This document shows positions 24,879-35,824 of a stretch of 48,663 nt of DNA, piece after piece. Where the stretch lies: assembly GCA_964466965.1 (NCBI GenBank), contig CAYXPZ010000005.1, positions 1-48,663 of the forward strand. Direction: 5' to 3'. Source of the stretch: Dichotomicrobium sp964466965 (GTDB lineage: Bacteria; Pseudomonadota; Alphaproteobacteria; Rhizobiales; Rhodomicrobiaceae). Numbering within the stretch: the first letter of the stretch is position 1; each line of letters begins with the position of its first letter. Both the position numbers and the translations under genes were made by a program. The notes below the pieces were generated by a model. It was not told where the DNA came from. It ran no database searches and worked only from the letters and a program-made list of their open reading frames with translations.

Positions 24879-25807
24879 TACAGATAGGCTCGCAATTTTG
24901 CTCTCGGGTCAAAGCCGCTGGTGCCGCCATGCGCCTCGCGCCACTGCTCCATGGCTTTCTCCAGCTCTGGGTCGGGCTTTGGCGGCAATACGAGCTTGGT
25001 GCGCACGTGCTGATCGCCAGTCTTCTTCGTGCGGGCGTTCTCGATACCCTTGCCGCGCAGGCGGAAGGTCTGGCCGCCGCTGGTGCCCTTTGGGATAGTG
25101 AGCGCGACCTTGCCGTGAATGGTCGGCACCTCGACTTTCGCCCCAAGGACGGCCTCGTCCACGCTCAGTGGCACCTCAACGATGACGTCGTCGCCGTCAC
25201 GCTGAAATAGCGCGTGCGCGCGAATGCTCAGTTCAATCAGCGCATCGCCGGGCTCGCCGCGACCGACGCCGGGGCCGCCCTTGCCGCGCAGACGCAGCAC
25301 CTGCCCGTCGGTCACGCCGGCTGGTACGTTCAGGTCCAGCGTGTCGCCTTCAGGCAGCGAGATGCGTTTCTTAGCGCCGAGCGCAGCTTCGAGAAAGTCG
25401 ATCTCCAGATGGTAGCGATAATCCATCCCGGCCATATGGAACTCGCCAGCGCGTCCGCGCCCGGCCCGGCCGAAGATGTCGCCAAAAATATCGCCGAAGT
25501 CCTCGAAGCCGCCGCGTGAGTGATACTGATACCCTCCCGCGCCATCGGCGTATTCGCGGTAGGAGTGGTGAGGCGCGCGCTCCTGGCCGCTTTCATCGAT
25601 CTCACCCGCATCGTAGCGCTTCCGCTTGTCTGGGTCGCCGAGGATCGCGAAAGCCGCCGAGATGCGTTTGAACTTGTCCTCGGCCTGCGTGTCACCGGGA
25701 TGCAGGTCCGGGTGATTTTCTTTGGCCAGCCTCCGGTAGGCTCGCCGGATTTCGTCGTCCGACGCGCCGCGGCCGACCCCGAGTTCGTTATAAAGGTCTG
25801 TTGCCAT
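24878..25807 (-). CDS. cbpA: DnaJ-family co-chaperone, CbpA type
   Basis: This class B J-protein (no cysteine zinc fingers) stimulates the DnaK ATPase. The 309-residue product has a J-domain with the HPD motif at H32-P33-D34. A Gly/Phe-rich linker follows (about 85-118, FEDFGDIFGDIFGRAGRGRAG). Two substrate-binding beta-domains come next, with LNVPAGVTDGQVLRLRGKGG and LTIPKGTSGGQTFRLRGKG. It is followed directly by its inhibitor cbpM. E. coli CbpA also binds curved DNA; whether this one does cannot be told. Confidence 0.93.
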   Translation of the reverse strand: MATDLYNELGVGRGASDDEIRRAYRRLAKENHPDLHPGDTQAEDKFKRISAAFAILGDPDKRKRYDAGEIDESGQERAPHHSYREYADGAGGYQYHSRGGFEDFGDIFGDIFGRAGRGRAGEFHMAGMDYRYHLEIDFLEAALGAKKRISLPEGDTLDLNVPAGVTDGQVLRLRGKGGPGVGRGEPGDALIELSIRAHALFQRDGDDVIVEVPLSVDEAVLGAKVEVPTIHGKVALTIPKGTSGGQTFRLRGKGIENARTKKTGDQHVRTKLVLPPKPDPELEKAMEQWREAHGGTSGFDPRAKLRAYL

Positions 25808-25962
25808 TCGTTATCTAGAATCCTTTCGGGCTCTTCAGGCGAAATCGCGCGCACCTGCTCCGGAACCCTGCGTCATATCACAATTATAAACATGCGCGGC
25901 ATCGTGAAATGCCCATGGCGATGCCGGCAGGTTCAATGGACGCATCTGCAGTACAGTTCCTG

Positions 25963-27546
25963 TTACCGCAGCTTGTCGGTCAGCGCGGAAACAATGCCCG
26001 GCGGGCGTCCGCCCGTTGCGTTCGCGTGAATGCTCGATTTCAGATTTAGCACGCTGGCGAGTTGATCCAACCGCTGCCGCACCTTCTCACCGTCGAATTC
26101 GCGGAATTTGGGCGGCAGGTTCAGCGTCAGACGCCCATCAACAACCGCCAGCGGCGTGCGGCTGATAACGCCGGGCGTGCCCGCGGAGATGATGTAGGCG
26201 ACGCGCATGGCGCTGCCGAGGATGCGCGCGCGCTCATGCGCCCTTTCGCCAGCCGGCGTGCCCCCGAGCAGCTCACGGAAAAGCGGGCTCAACTCGCCCT
26301 TGAGCGAGCCCGCATGGCGGTAATAGTTGGCCAGCGCGATGAAAAGCCGGCCGGGATGGTCCGTGCCAGCCACCGCCCAGTGCGCCGACAGGTTCAGACT
26401 CTGTTCGCCGCGGTAGTCGGGGTGCGCGCGCCAGCCGACATCCGACAGCAGACACGCGGCGCGTCGCAACCGCTGCTCCGCCACACTCTCCTCATGGCCG
26501 ACGAGCGCAAACAGGTTATCCGTCCAATGACATAGCTCGCGCACATAATCCAGCGAGCGCCCGCCAATGACGGCGGCATCCTCGCATGCTGCGATCAGCG
26601 GGTCGCGGGCGCGCTCCTTTTCTTCCAGCAGCGTATAGAGCAGCCCTTCACGCACTCCAAACGCCGAGACAACGACGTGCGATGGCTTCACGTGCTTGAG
26701 CAACCGCCACATCACCAGGCAGGCATGGCGCACTGTGTCCCGTCTGCTGCGCGAGATCTGCTCAATCCCCGGAATGGCCGCATTCTTGACGATGTCGCGC
26801 GTGAAGCGCTGCGCCTCATCCGCGTCGATCTGGTAGCCGTGATAAATCCGCAGCGGGTAACCGGACTCCACCATGTGCAGGCGCGCGATCGCGCGCCACT
26901 CGCCCCCGATCGCGTAAAACGGCCGGTCCTTGCCGCGATCTAGCCAATCCACCTCCGAAAGCGCGCGGTCGGTCTCAGCCTTGCCGGCCTCGAAATCCTC
27001 TGCGTAGGCTTCATGCATGTAGAGATGGCCGAGCGACAGGCTAACAGGACGTGGCGCGTCCAGCATGATCTGGCGGTCGCAGATCTCTACCAGCTCCAGA
27101 GACCGCCCGCCGATATCGCCCACCAGACCATCGGCTTGCATGAAGCCGGACAAGATACCGTTGGCTGTGAGTTGGGCCTCACGCAAATCGCTGAGGATTT
27201 CGATTTTCGTGCCGCAAATCTTTTCTGCCGCCGCGATGAACGCTTCCCCATTCGCCGCGATCCGCGCTGCCGCCGTCGCGAACGGATAGAATGCCTTGAC
27301 CCCCATATGCGTGACCAGCGCGCGGAACCGGCGCAACGTGTCAAGCGCGCGCGCGACGTTTTCGTCCTGCATGCGCCCGGTCCGGGCCACGCCGCTGCCA
27401 AGCCGGCAGGTTACGCTCTCGTTATGGAGTTGCGTTGGGCTGCGGGTCAGCCCCTCAAAAATCACCAGGCGTACAGAGTTGGAGCCGATGTCGATCACCG
27501 CGACGGGTTTGCGCCGGTCAAAGCGCGGGCGCTCATCGTGCTGCAT
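25963..27546 (-). CDS. ppx: Exopolyphosphatase / guanosine pentaphosphatase family (Ppx/GppA)
   Basis: This enzyme hydrolyses inorganic polyphosphate from its ends and may also act on pppGpp. The 527-residue product has the ASKHA phosphatase fold starting VIDIGSNSVRLVIFEG (about 17-32). It contains GDIGGRSLELVEI and a C-terminal HD-like helical domain with RLRRAACLLSDVGWRAHPDYRGEQ. It lies 15 bp downstream of ppk, giving a polyphosphate synthesis and breakdown pair. Substrate preference between polyphosphate and pppGpp cannot be decided from sequence. Confidence 0.94.
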   Translation of the reverse strand: MQHDERPRFDRRKPVAVIDIGSNSVRLVIFEGLTRSPTQLHNESVTCRLGSGVARTGRMQDENVARALDTLRRFRALVTHMGVKAFYPFATAAARIAANGEAFIAAAEKICGTKIEILSDLREAQLTANGILSGFMQADGLVGDIGGRSLELVEICDRQIMLDAPRPVSLSLGHLYMHEAYAEDFEAGKAETDRALSEVDWLDRGKDRPFYAIGGEWRAIARLHMVESGYPLRIYHGYQIDADEAQRFTRDIVKNAAIPGIEQISRSRRDTVRHACLVMWRLLKHVKPSHVVVSAFGVREGLLYTLLEEKERARDPLIAACEDAAVIGGRSLDYVRELCHWTDNLFALVGHEESVAEQRLRRAACLLSDVGWRAHPDYRGEQSLNLSAHWAVAGTDHPGRLFIALANYYRHAGSLKGELSPLFRELLGGTPAGERAHERARILGSAMRVAYIISAGTPGVISRTPLAVVDGRLTLNLPPKFREFDGEKVRQRLDQLASVLNLKSSIHANATGGRPPGIVSALTDKLR

Positions 27547-27561
27547 GGCGGCTTTCCCGCA

Positions 27562-29829
<2,268 letters not shown>

Positions 29830-29856
29830 CTTTTTGGCTCCAGGTTGCGCTCAGGC

Positions 29857-30549
29857 TCAGCCGCTCCCGGCCTCTAAGAAGCGCGCGGCGAAGCGCTGCG
29901 TAATACGGCGCCGCTCGGCCAGCGCCGCCTTGTCCATCCGCGCGACCAGATCAGCCGCAGCGGTCATCGAGCGTTCCATGCGGTGCAGCAGATAGTCGAT
30001 CACGGCAGGCGGGGCTGAAAGCTGCCGGTCGTCGAAGAGTTTCACAAGAACGGCGCGTAACAAGGCGTCATCCGGCGCGCCGATCTGCGCAAACGGGATC
30101 GAGCGCAGCCGCGAGCGCAAGTCGTCCAGTTGCACCGGCCACGCCCCTGGCAGGGTGCGCGCAGTCAGCAGAATATCAAACTTGCGTTCTCGCGACAGGT
30201 TCAGAAGGTGAAACAATGCACGTTCGTCATCGAGACAGCGGTCAACATCCTCCACCGCAAGCGCCCCACCATCAAAACTGTTGACCATCTGTTCTGATAG
30301 TGCCGCTGCCGATATGACCCGCGCATTGCTGCGCTCGCGCCAGACATTGACCAGATGGCTCTTGCCCGCGCCAGCCGGCCCGGCGATCAGCGCACAGCGC
30401 GCGCTCCAGTCTGGCCAGCTCTCGATCAGGCGCATCGCATCGGTGTTACACGCGCTGAGCATGAAATCATCAGCGTCCAGCGCGGGCACATGCGGCAGAT
30501 CGAACGCAAGCTGCCGGTCGCGTTTTCCAGCGGCATTGCCTCTCATCAC
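29857..30549 (-). CDS. hdaA: DnaA-related AAA+ protein, HdaA type
   Basis: Hda-type proteins bind the DNA polymerase beta clamp and promote hydrolysis of DnaA-bound ATP, limiting re-initiation. The 230-residue product has a clamp-binding motif QLAFDL at residues 13-18, a Walker A GPAGAGKS at 57-64, a Walker B-like LAVEDVD, and the AAA+ lid, but no DnaA domain IV for DNA binding. The start is one of two adjacent ATG codons after GAGAGGA. It precedes ppk by 27 bp and follows the CDP-alcohol transferase gene across a spacer with large inverted repeats. Confidence 0.92.
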   Translation of the reverse strand: MMRGNAAGKRDRQLAFDLPHVPALDADDFMLSACNTDAMRLIESWPDWSARCALIAGPAGAGKSHLVNVWRERSNARVISAAALSEQMVNSFDGGALAVEDVDRCLDDERALFHLLNLSRERKFDILLTARTLPGAWPVQLDDLRSRLRSIPFAQIGAPDDALLRAVLVKLFDDRQLSAPPAVIDYLLHRMERSMTAAADLVARMDKAALAERRRITQRFAARFLEAGSG

Positions 30550-30583
30550 ACGTCCTCTCCCGCCCGGTCCGCGCTAGCGGTCC

Positions 30584-30636
30584 GATTCAGACATTTGCCT
30601 CCTGTCGCAGCCCCTGCCCGAGCAAATGTCTGAATC
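30584..30636. repeat. Large inverted repeat 1 upstream of hdaA
   Basis: GATTCAGACATTTGC (30584-30598) is matched by its exact reverse complement at 30622-30636. This gives a 15-bp stem with a 23-nt loop. It starts 35 bp upstream of the hdaA start codon. The core half-site GACATTTG also occurs in inverted repeat 2. There is no U-tract. Confidence 0.7.
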
Positions 30637-30667
30637 ATCAGGATCACTAGCAACTCGCCCAAATCTC

Positions 30668-30740
30668 GTGGAGCATTTGAATTTGACATTTGATCGAGAG
30701 CCCAGCCGCACTGGGGACCCAAATGTCAAATTCGCTCCAC
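30668..30740. repeat. Large inverted repeat 2 next to the CDP-alcohol transferase stop
   Basis: GAATTTGACATTTG (30679-30692) is the exact reverse complement of 30720-30733, and GTGGAGC (30668-30674) of 30734-30740. A 4-nt bulge on one arm separates the two blocks, so the stem totals 21 bp. The loop holds its own small hairpin, CCCAG-CCGCA-CTGGG (30701-30715). If the 55-bp duplication beside the gap is collapsed, this structure abuts the stop codon of the CDP-alcohol transferase gene and could end its transcript. Confidence 0.7.
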
Positions 30741-30794
30741 TAGTCACCCAGAGCATCATAATACGCCATGTGGCGCAGCCAGCGGGCCAAATAG
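30740..30794. repeat. 55-bp direct duplication flanking the assembly gap, left copy
   Basis: These 55 bp are identical to 30895-30949 on the other side of the N-run. They encode the last codons of the CDP-alcohol transferase on the minus strand. The pattern is that of two contigs that overlap by one assembly k-mer but were scaffolded with a fixed N-gap. This copy is probably redundant. Confidence 0.85.
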
Positions 30795-30894
30795 NNNNNN
30801 NNNNNNNNNNNNNNNNNNNNNNNNNNNNNNNNNNNNNNNNNNNNNNNNNNNNNNNNNNNNNNNNNNNNNNNNNNNNNNNNNNNNNNNNNNNNNN
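30795..30894. other. Assembly gap of 100 N
   Basis: Exactly 100 N, the conventional placeholder for a gap of unknown size. The flanks are exact 55-bp duplicates, so the true gap is probably zero or negative and the real spacer between the CDP-alcohol transferase gene and hdaA is probably about 190 bp (30550-30739). Confidence 0.95.
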
Positions 30895-31467
30895 CTAGTC
30901 ACCCAGAGCATCATAATACGCCATGTGGCGCAGCCAGCGGGCCAAATAGACGGCAGCGGACAATAATGTCAGCAAACCCACGAGCCATGCGAGCGGCATC
31001 ATCAGGGGGGCAAGCGCTGCGGCGAAGCCGAGCTGAGCCAGCACCAGTCCGGCCAGGACAATCTGTCCGGCGGTATTCACCTTGCTGATTTGCGAGGGCC
31101 GCACCTCTACTGCCCGGTCGAGCATCCAGGACAGGATCACAGCCCCCACGATCAACACATCACGGCTGACAACGGCAATGACAAGCCAGGCAGGCATATG
31201 CCCCAATAGCCCCAGTGTGACATAGATCGCCACCAGCAGCAGCTTATCAGCAATCGGGTCGAGATAAGCGCCCAGTTCCGTTTTCCAATTATAGCGGCGC
31301 GCGAGAAAACCGTCGATCGCGTCGCTGATACCGGCCAGCAGAAACAGCCCGAATGCCTGCGTGTAGGCGCCGTGAATGATCAGCCAGATGACCACGGGAA
31401 CAAGAAGGATACGAATGACTGTAATCAGGTTCGGCAGATACACGGCAACCTCATGCGACGAGGCCAT
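30895..31467 (-). CDS. CDP-alcohol phosphatidyltransferase family protein (PgsA-like)
   Basis: This is an inner-membrane enzyme that joins a CDP-diacylglycerol to an alcohol such as glycerol-3-phosphate. The ATG at 31467 (AAGG upstream) gives 190 residues; the open frame upstream overlaps the DUF2066 gene. The family signature DG-x2-AR-x8-G-x3-D-x3-D is complete in DGFLARRYNWKTELGAYLD followed by PIAD. Several hydrophobic segments follow. PgsA is the most likely function but cardiolipin or other synthases are possible. Its stop codon lies at the very edge of the assembly gap and is present in both duplicate copies, so the gene is complete. Confidence 0.9.
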   Translation of the reverse strand: MASSHEVAVYLPNLITVIRILLVPVVIWLIIHGAYTQAFGLFLLAGISDAIDGFLARRYNWKTELGAYLDPIADKLLLVAIYVTLGLLGHMPAWLVIAVVSRDVLIVGAVILSWMLDRAVEVRPSQISKVNTAGQIVLAGLVLAQLGFAAALAPLMMPLAWLVGLLTLLSAAVYLARWLRHMAYYDALGD

Positions 31468-31495
31468 CAGACCTTGCGCGCAAGTTGGCTGAGGC

Positions 31496-32557
31496 TTACT
31501 GCTGCCGCAAAATCCATTCGCCCCGGCTTTCATAAAGCGTCAGACCTCTCGCGCCAGCGGCTTTCTCAAGACGTTCTGCACCACCCGGGAATGATAACAC
31601 GAGGTCGGCGCCGCCGGCGAACAGCGACTTAACCTCCATGTCCTGCACCCCCGAGATGTCGGTGATTGTCGAGCGCATGTTTTGCCAGGCTTGCAGACTG
31701 TCAAACGCCGCCTTGATCTGGAAAGTCTCCAGCGGCGCAGGGCCTTCGAGCGCCCCTTGGTCTTTCAGTGAGGTGAGCCGCCATCGCGCCTCAAGCGCCA
31801 TCTGAGCGACGCGCGCAGCCCGCAAAGCCGCGGCCTCAATATCGCCGTCGTAGACCCGAAAGCTCTGCGCAAAGGTGAATGTCCCCACAGCATCGTCACC
31901 GTGCAAGGCAATGCGCAGGCGTTCATTGGCATCATCGACCGCCGCCGTGGCCAGCACGAGACGGGGCGCGCCAAGGCGGCGCTTGAAAGCTTCTACTGCG
32001 CGCGGCGTCGCCTCCATCCCTGCGGGCAGGCTGCGTCCCGTCTCAGCCGGCGTCATCTCCAGCGGCGCCAGGCCATGCCTCAGATCAAGTGCGCGCCAGG
32101 CCGCTCGCCAGGTCTCGCCAACGCCTTCGCCCTCAGCCACCGGCACAAGCTTGGCCGGCGGCGATTGCTGATCGGTATGGGGCAGCCCAACGCGATTGAG
32201 CAGATCGCGGATCTTGGCGGCTTCGAAGGTAAAATCCAGCGTGGCGATGTAGCGGGTGCTTGAGAACCGCTCCTCACGCACCACAAAGCCATCGAGCATG
32301 CCGTCTATGGCGGACGCGCTGAGTTCGGGCAGGCGGTTATGCGCCTTAAAGGCCACGAGCCGCGAAAGCAGCATGCGGAAGGCGCGCTTGCTGCCAGCGC
32401 CAATGGCCTTCTGTTTAGCCGCAACGGCGTCGCTCGCCTGCATGTTCACACCAACCTTGGCGACGGTGTAGACACTCTGCTGGGCAAGGGCCGCCTGAGA
32501 CAGCCAGATCAGCGCAGCGCTTAGAACGCCAAAGGCGCGTAAACCGGATTTCAACAT
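31496..32557 (-). CDS. DUF2066-domain secreted protein
   Basis: The ATG at 32557 is chosen because it begins a clear signal peptide (LRAFGVLSAALIWLSQAALA) of about 26 residues; upstream in-frame starts lack support. The mature protein of about 325 residues contains VYTVAKVGVNMQASDAVAAK and RAFRMLLSRL, the opening of DUF2066, and ends LTLYESRGEWILRQQ. The function is unknown. In rhizobial relatives the same gene lies between purM (divergent) and the CDP-alcohol transferase-hda-ppk genes, and the same order holds here. It is divergent from purM, with 173 bp between the two start codons. Confidence 0.85.
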   Translation of the reverse strand: MLKSGLRAFGVLSAALIWLSQAALAQQSVYTVAKVGVNMQASDAVAAKQKAIGAGSKRAFRMLLSRLVAFKAHNRLPELSASAIDGMLDGFVVREERFSSTRYIATLDFTFEAAKIRDLLNRVGLPHTDQQSPPAKLVPVAEGEGVGETWRAAWRALDLRHGLAPLEMTPAETGRSLPAGMEATPRAVEAFKRRLGAPRLVLATAAVDDANERLRIALHGDDAVGTFTFAQSFRVYDGDIEAAALRAARVAQMALEARWRLTSLKDQGALEGPAPLETFQIKAAFDSLQAWQNMRSTITDISGVQDMEVKSLFAGGADLVLSFPGGAERLEKAAGARGLTLYESRGEWILRQQ

Positions 32558-32730
32558 TGGCTGATAGCGAGCGCGTTTGGGTTGTACTGGTGTTGGCTTA
32601 CCAATTCCCATCAGTATCGGCAACGACCGTGGCGGAATTAAGCGTAAAAACGCTCACGTGCGGCCCTGAGCGCTTGACCGCGCAGGCTCGCCCGCGCAAG
32701 TCATGAACAGGTTAGAACAGGACAAAAACC

Positions 32731-33798
32731 ATGTCGGACCAGCCGCCGAAAGACGGGCTGACCTATGAACAGGCCGGCGTCAGCATCGACGCCGCGACGC
32801 GTCTTGTTCGCGCCATCAAACCCCTCGCCGCCAGCACAGCGCGCCCCGGCGCTGACGGGGCGCTCGGCGGGTTTGGCGGGCTGTTCGACATTGCAGCCGC
32901 GGGGTTCCGCGACCCGATCCTCGTCGCCGCGACCGATGGGGTGGGAACCAAACTGAAGATCGCAATCGAGACCGGCAATCACGACGGCATCGGGATCGAT
33001 CTGGTGGCGATGTGCGTCAACGATCTGATTGTGCAGGGCGCGACGCCTCTGTTTTTCTTAGACTATTTCGCAAGCGGCGCGCTTGACCCGGAGGTCGCGG
33101 AAAGCGTCATTGCCGGAATAGCGGCGGGCTGCCGGGAAGCCGGTGCCGCGCTGATTGGCGGCGAAACCGCGGAGATGCCGGGGCTTTATGCGCGCGACGA
33201 CTATGATCTCGCCGGCTTCGCCGTCGGCGCGGTGGAGCGCGGCGCTGTGCTGCCCCGCGCCGATCTCGCCCCGGATGACGTCATCTTCGCCCTGCCCTCG
33301 TCCGGCGTGCATGCGAACGGTTTTTCTCTGGTCCGCCGCATCGTAGAAGCCGCCGGCCTGTCCTGGTCCACGCCCGCGCCGTTCGCTCCGGACATGACGC
33401 TGGGCACGGCCCTGCTGAGCCCGACGCGCATTTATGTCCGTCCGGTTCTCGACTCCCTGCCAAGCATCAAGGCGCTCGCGCACATCACCGGGGGCGGCCT
33501 GAGGGAAAACCTGCCACGGGTTCTGCCCGATACGCTTGCCGCTGAAATTGACCTCAGCGCCTTGCAACCGCCCGCGGTTTTCGGCTGGCTGGCGCGCACA
33601 GGAGGCGTGCAGGACGTGGAAATGCTTCAGACCTTCAACTGCGGCGCGGGAATGGCGGTGATGACCGCGGAAGCGGATGCTCAGGCGGTCATGGAGGCTC
33701 TGCGCGCTCAAGGCGATGCGCCTTACGTAATCGGCCGGTTGATCCCGCGTTGCGACGGCCCCCTCAGCTTCACCGGCGAAATCGTATGGACGAGATGA
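32731..33798 (+). CDS. purM: Phosphoribosylformylglycinamidine cyclo-ligase
   Basis: PurM closes the imidazole ring of 5-aminoimidazole ribonucleotide in purine synthesis. The 355-residue product has the family sequences LTYEQAGVSIDAA, LVAATDGVGTKLKIA, GIDLVAMCVNDLIVQGA, LIGGETAEMPG, ALPSSGVHANGFSLVR and HITGGGLRENLPR. An AGGA lies 9 nt upstream of the ATG. Its stop overlaps the purN start. It is divergent from the DUF2066 gene. Confidence 0.98.
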   Translation: MSDQPPKDGLTYEQAGVSIDAATRLVRAIKPLAASTARPGADGALGGFGGLFDIAAAGFRDPILVAATDGVGTKLKIAIETGNHDGIGIDLVAMCVNDLIVQGATPLFFLDYFASGALDPEVAESVIAGIAAGCREAGAALIGGETAEMPGLYARDDYDLAGFAVGAVERGAVLPRADLAPDDVIFALPSSGVHANGFSLVRRIVEAAGLSWSTPAPFAPDMTLGTALLSPTRIYVRPVLDSLPSIKALAHITGGGLRENLPRVLPDTLAAEIDLSALQPPAVFGWLARTGGVQDVEMLQTFNCGAGMAVMTAEADAQAVMEALRAQGDAPYVIGRLIPRCDGPLSFTGEIVWTR

Positions 33799-34457
33799 GC
33801 TTTCGCAAGAAGCTTGGCGTGCTGATCTCAGGGCGCGGAAGCAATCTCGCGGCGCTGATTGAGGCGTGCAGCAGCCCGGATTACCCAGCCGGAATCGCGG
33901 TGGTCATCTCCAACCGCCCCGACGCGGCGGGACTGCAATTCGCCAAAAACGCGGGCATCCCGTCGCAGATCATCGACCACGCCCGCTTCGCCAGCCGCGC
34001 CGAATTCGACCGCGCGCTTGATGGCGCACTCCGGGCCGCCGGTGTCGAATTGGTCTGCAATGCCGGGTTCATGCGATTGCTCACGCCCGACTTCGTGGAG
34101 GCCTGGCGCGATCGGCAACTGAATATTCACCCCTCGCTGCTCCCAGCGTTTCGCGGCCTGAACACGCATGCCCGTGCGATCGCTGCAGGCGTGCGGATCA
34201 GCGGATGCAGCGTGCATTTCGTCCGCGACAAGATGGATGCCGGACCGATCATCGCGCAAGCGGCAGTGCCGGTGCTGGCCGATGACAACGCCGACACGCT
34301 CGGCGCACGGGTCTTGCGTGCGGAGCACCGGCTTTATCCGCAGGCTGTGCGTTTGGTGGCCAGCGGCCAGGTCTGGGTGGACGGTGAGCGCGTGGTCTAT
34401 GGCGCCAGCGTGCCCATGGCTGAGGGTGCAAGCATCATGGTGCCGCCAACGGACTAA
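33795..34457 (+). CDS. purN: Phosphoribosylglycinamide formyltransferase
   Basis: PurN transfers a formyl group from 10-formyltetrahydrofolate to GAR, an early purine step. The ATG at 33795 overlaps the purM stop as ATGA and gives 220 residues starting MSFRKKLGVLISGRGSNLAAL. Another in-frame ATG at 33786 is possible. Active-site residues are in LNIHPSLLPAF (Asn and His) and SVHFVRDKMDAGPII (Asp). The product needs folate made by FolC, whose convergent gene ends one base after purN stops. Confidence 0.97.
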   Translation: MSFRKKLGVLISGRGSNLAALIEACSSPDYPAGIAVVISNRPDAAGLQFAKNAGIPSQIIDHARFASRAEFDRALDGALRAAGVELVCNAGFMRLLTPDFVEAWRDRQLNIHPSLLPAFRGLNTHARAIAAGVRISGCSVHFVRDKMDAGPIIAQAAVPVLADDNADTLGARVLRAEHRLYPQAVRLVASGQVWVDGERVVYGASVPMAEGASIMVPPTD

Positions 34458-34458
34458 G

Positions 34459-35793
34459 CTAAATCCGTGCCAGCCCGTGCTGATGGGCCTCCAACACTTT
34501 CCCGGCAAGGTAGAGCGAGCCTGTCATGAGGATGCGGATTGGCCCCTGCGCCACGCTGCGGCTGAGGTTAAACGCATCTTCCAGATCGCGCGCAGGCTCG
34601 GCAAACAATCTCTGATGCCGCGCCATGGTGGCGAGTTCGTCGGCCGTATACGAATTGAGCTGGCTGGGGATCGCAACTGTTGCCACGAACTCGGCTAACC
34701 CCGCGAACGGCCCAAGGAACGCCGCAGCGTCCTTATTAGACATCATACCGACAATCAGGTGCAGCGGACGCGGCACGCGCTCTTCCAGCTCGGCCATGGC
34801 CTGCGCGAGCACTTGCGCAGCTGAGGGGTTGTGCCCGCCATCGAGCCAGATTTCGGTATTCGGAAAGGTCAACGCGTAGAGCGCGCCGGGGCCCAGCCGT
34901 TCCAGCCGGGCGGACCAGGACACGCTGGTCAGACCGTTTGAAATGTCGTGTGCACCGACCGGAAAGCCCGGCAGATGCCGCGCAGCGGCAACAGCCGTCC
35001 CGGCATTCTCGATTTGATGGCGGCCAATGAGACGCGGCATCGGCAAGTCGATCAATTCGTTCTCATCCTGAAAAACCAGGCGGCCGTGCTGCTCGAAGGC
35101 ATCCCACGAAGTGCCGCCCGCCAGAATCGGGGCGCGCAAGTGCGCGGCTTGCCGCACGATCTGTTCCAGCGCCTCATCCGGTTGGCGTGCGACCACGCAA
35201 GGCACGCCCGGCTTAACGATGCCGGCTTTTTCACCGGCGATCTCGCCAATCGTGTCGCCGAGAAAGGCGCAGTGGTCGATCGAAATCGGCGTAATCACAC
35301 AAAGCGCCGGCTTGGCGATGATATTGGTGGCGTCGAGCCGGCCGCCCAGGCCTGTCTCCAGGATCACCACATCAGCCGGATGCTCAGCGAAGGCAAGAAA
35401 GGCCGCGGCGGTCGTAATCTCGAAAAAGGTGACCGGCTCACCAGCATTGGCGCGCTCGACCCGCTTCAGAAGGTCAACCAGCGCCTGTTCCGAGATGGGC
35501 GCTGCGCCAGTTGGCCCGGCCAGGCAAATCCGCTCACTGAAGTTGCGCAGATGCGGCGAGGTATAGACATGCACCCGCAGACCCGCTGCTTCCAGGATCG
35601 CCTTGAGATAAGCGATCACCGAACCTTTACCGTTGGTCCCGGCGACATGGATGACCGGCGGCAAATGTTCATGCGGTTTGCCGAGCGCCGCGGCGAGCCG
35701 CTCGATCCGCCCGAGCGAGAGATCGATCAGTTTCGGGTGCAGGCGCTCAAGCCGCTGCAGGATTGTCGCCGAGTCGGTGGCCGCCACAAGCAA
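34459..35793 (-). CDS. folC: Dihydrofolate / folylpolyglutamate synthase
   Basis: FolC adds glutamate to dihydropteroate and to folates. The 444-residue product has a P-loop VAGTNGKGSVIAYL, the substrate segment YTSPHLRNFSERI, and FFEITTAAAFLAFA, VILETGLGGRLDATN, ITPISIDHCAFLGDT and LDGGHNPSAA. The start is uncertain: the frame begins at TTG (35793), with a GTG two codons later; neither has a strong ribosome-binding site. It follows accD, the usual rhizobial neighbour, but 195 bp containing a dispersed repeat separates them. It converges on purN. Confidence 0.95.
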   Translation of the reverse strand: MLVAATDSATILQRLERLHPKLIDLSLGRIERLAAALGKPHEHLPPVIHVAGTNGKGSVIAYLKAILEAAGLRVHVYTSPHLRNFSERICLAGPTGAAPISEQALVDLLKRVERANAGEPVTFFEITTAAAFLAFAEHPADVVILETGLGGRLDATNIIAKPALCVITPISIDHCAFLGDTIGEIAGEKAGIVKPGVPCVVARQPDEALEQIVRQAAHLRAPILAGGTSWDAFEQHGRLVFQDENELIDLPMPRLIGRHQIENAGTAVAAARHLPGFPVGAHDISNGLTSVSWSARLERLGPGALYALTFPNTEIWLDGGHNPSAAQVLAQAMAELEERVPRPLHLIVGMMSNKDAAAFLGPFAGLAEFVATVAIPSQLNSYTADELATMARHQRLFAEPARDLEDAFNLSRSVAQGPIRILMTGSLYLAGKVLEAHQHGLARI

Positions 35794-35824
35794 AGGTCCA
35801 TTTTGAGGGATGACTACTGGTCGT

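Noticed and set aside
30626..30898. Frame running into the N-gap
   Set aside because: Mostly unknown bases and inverted-repeat sequence; not a gene.
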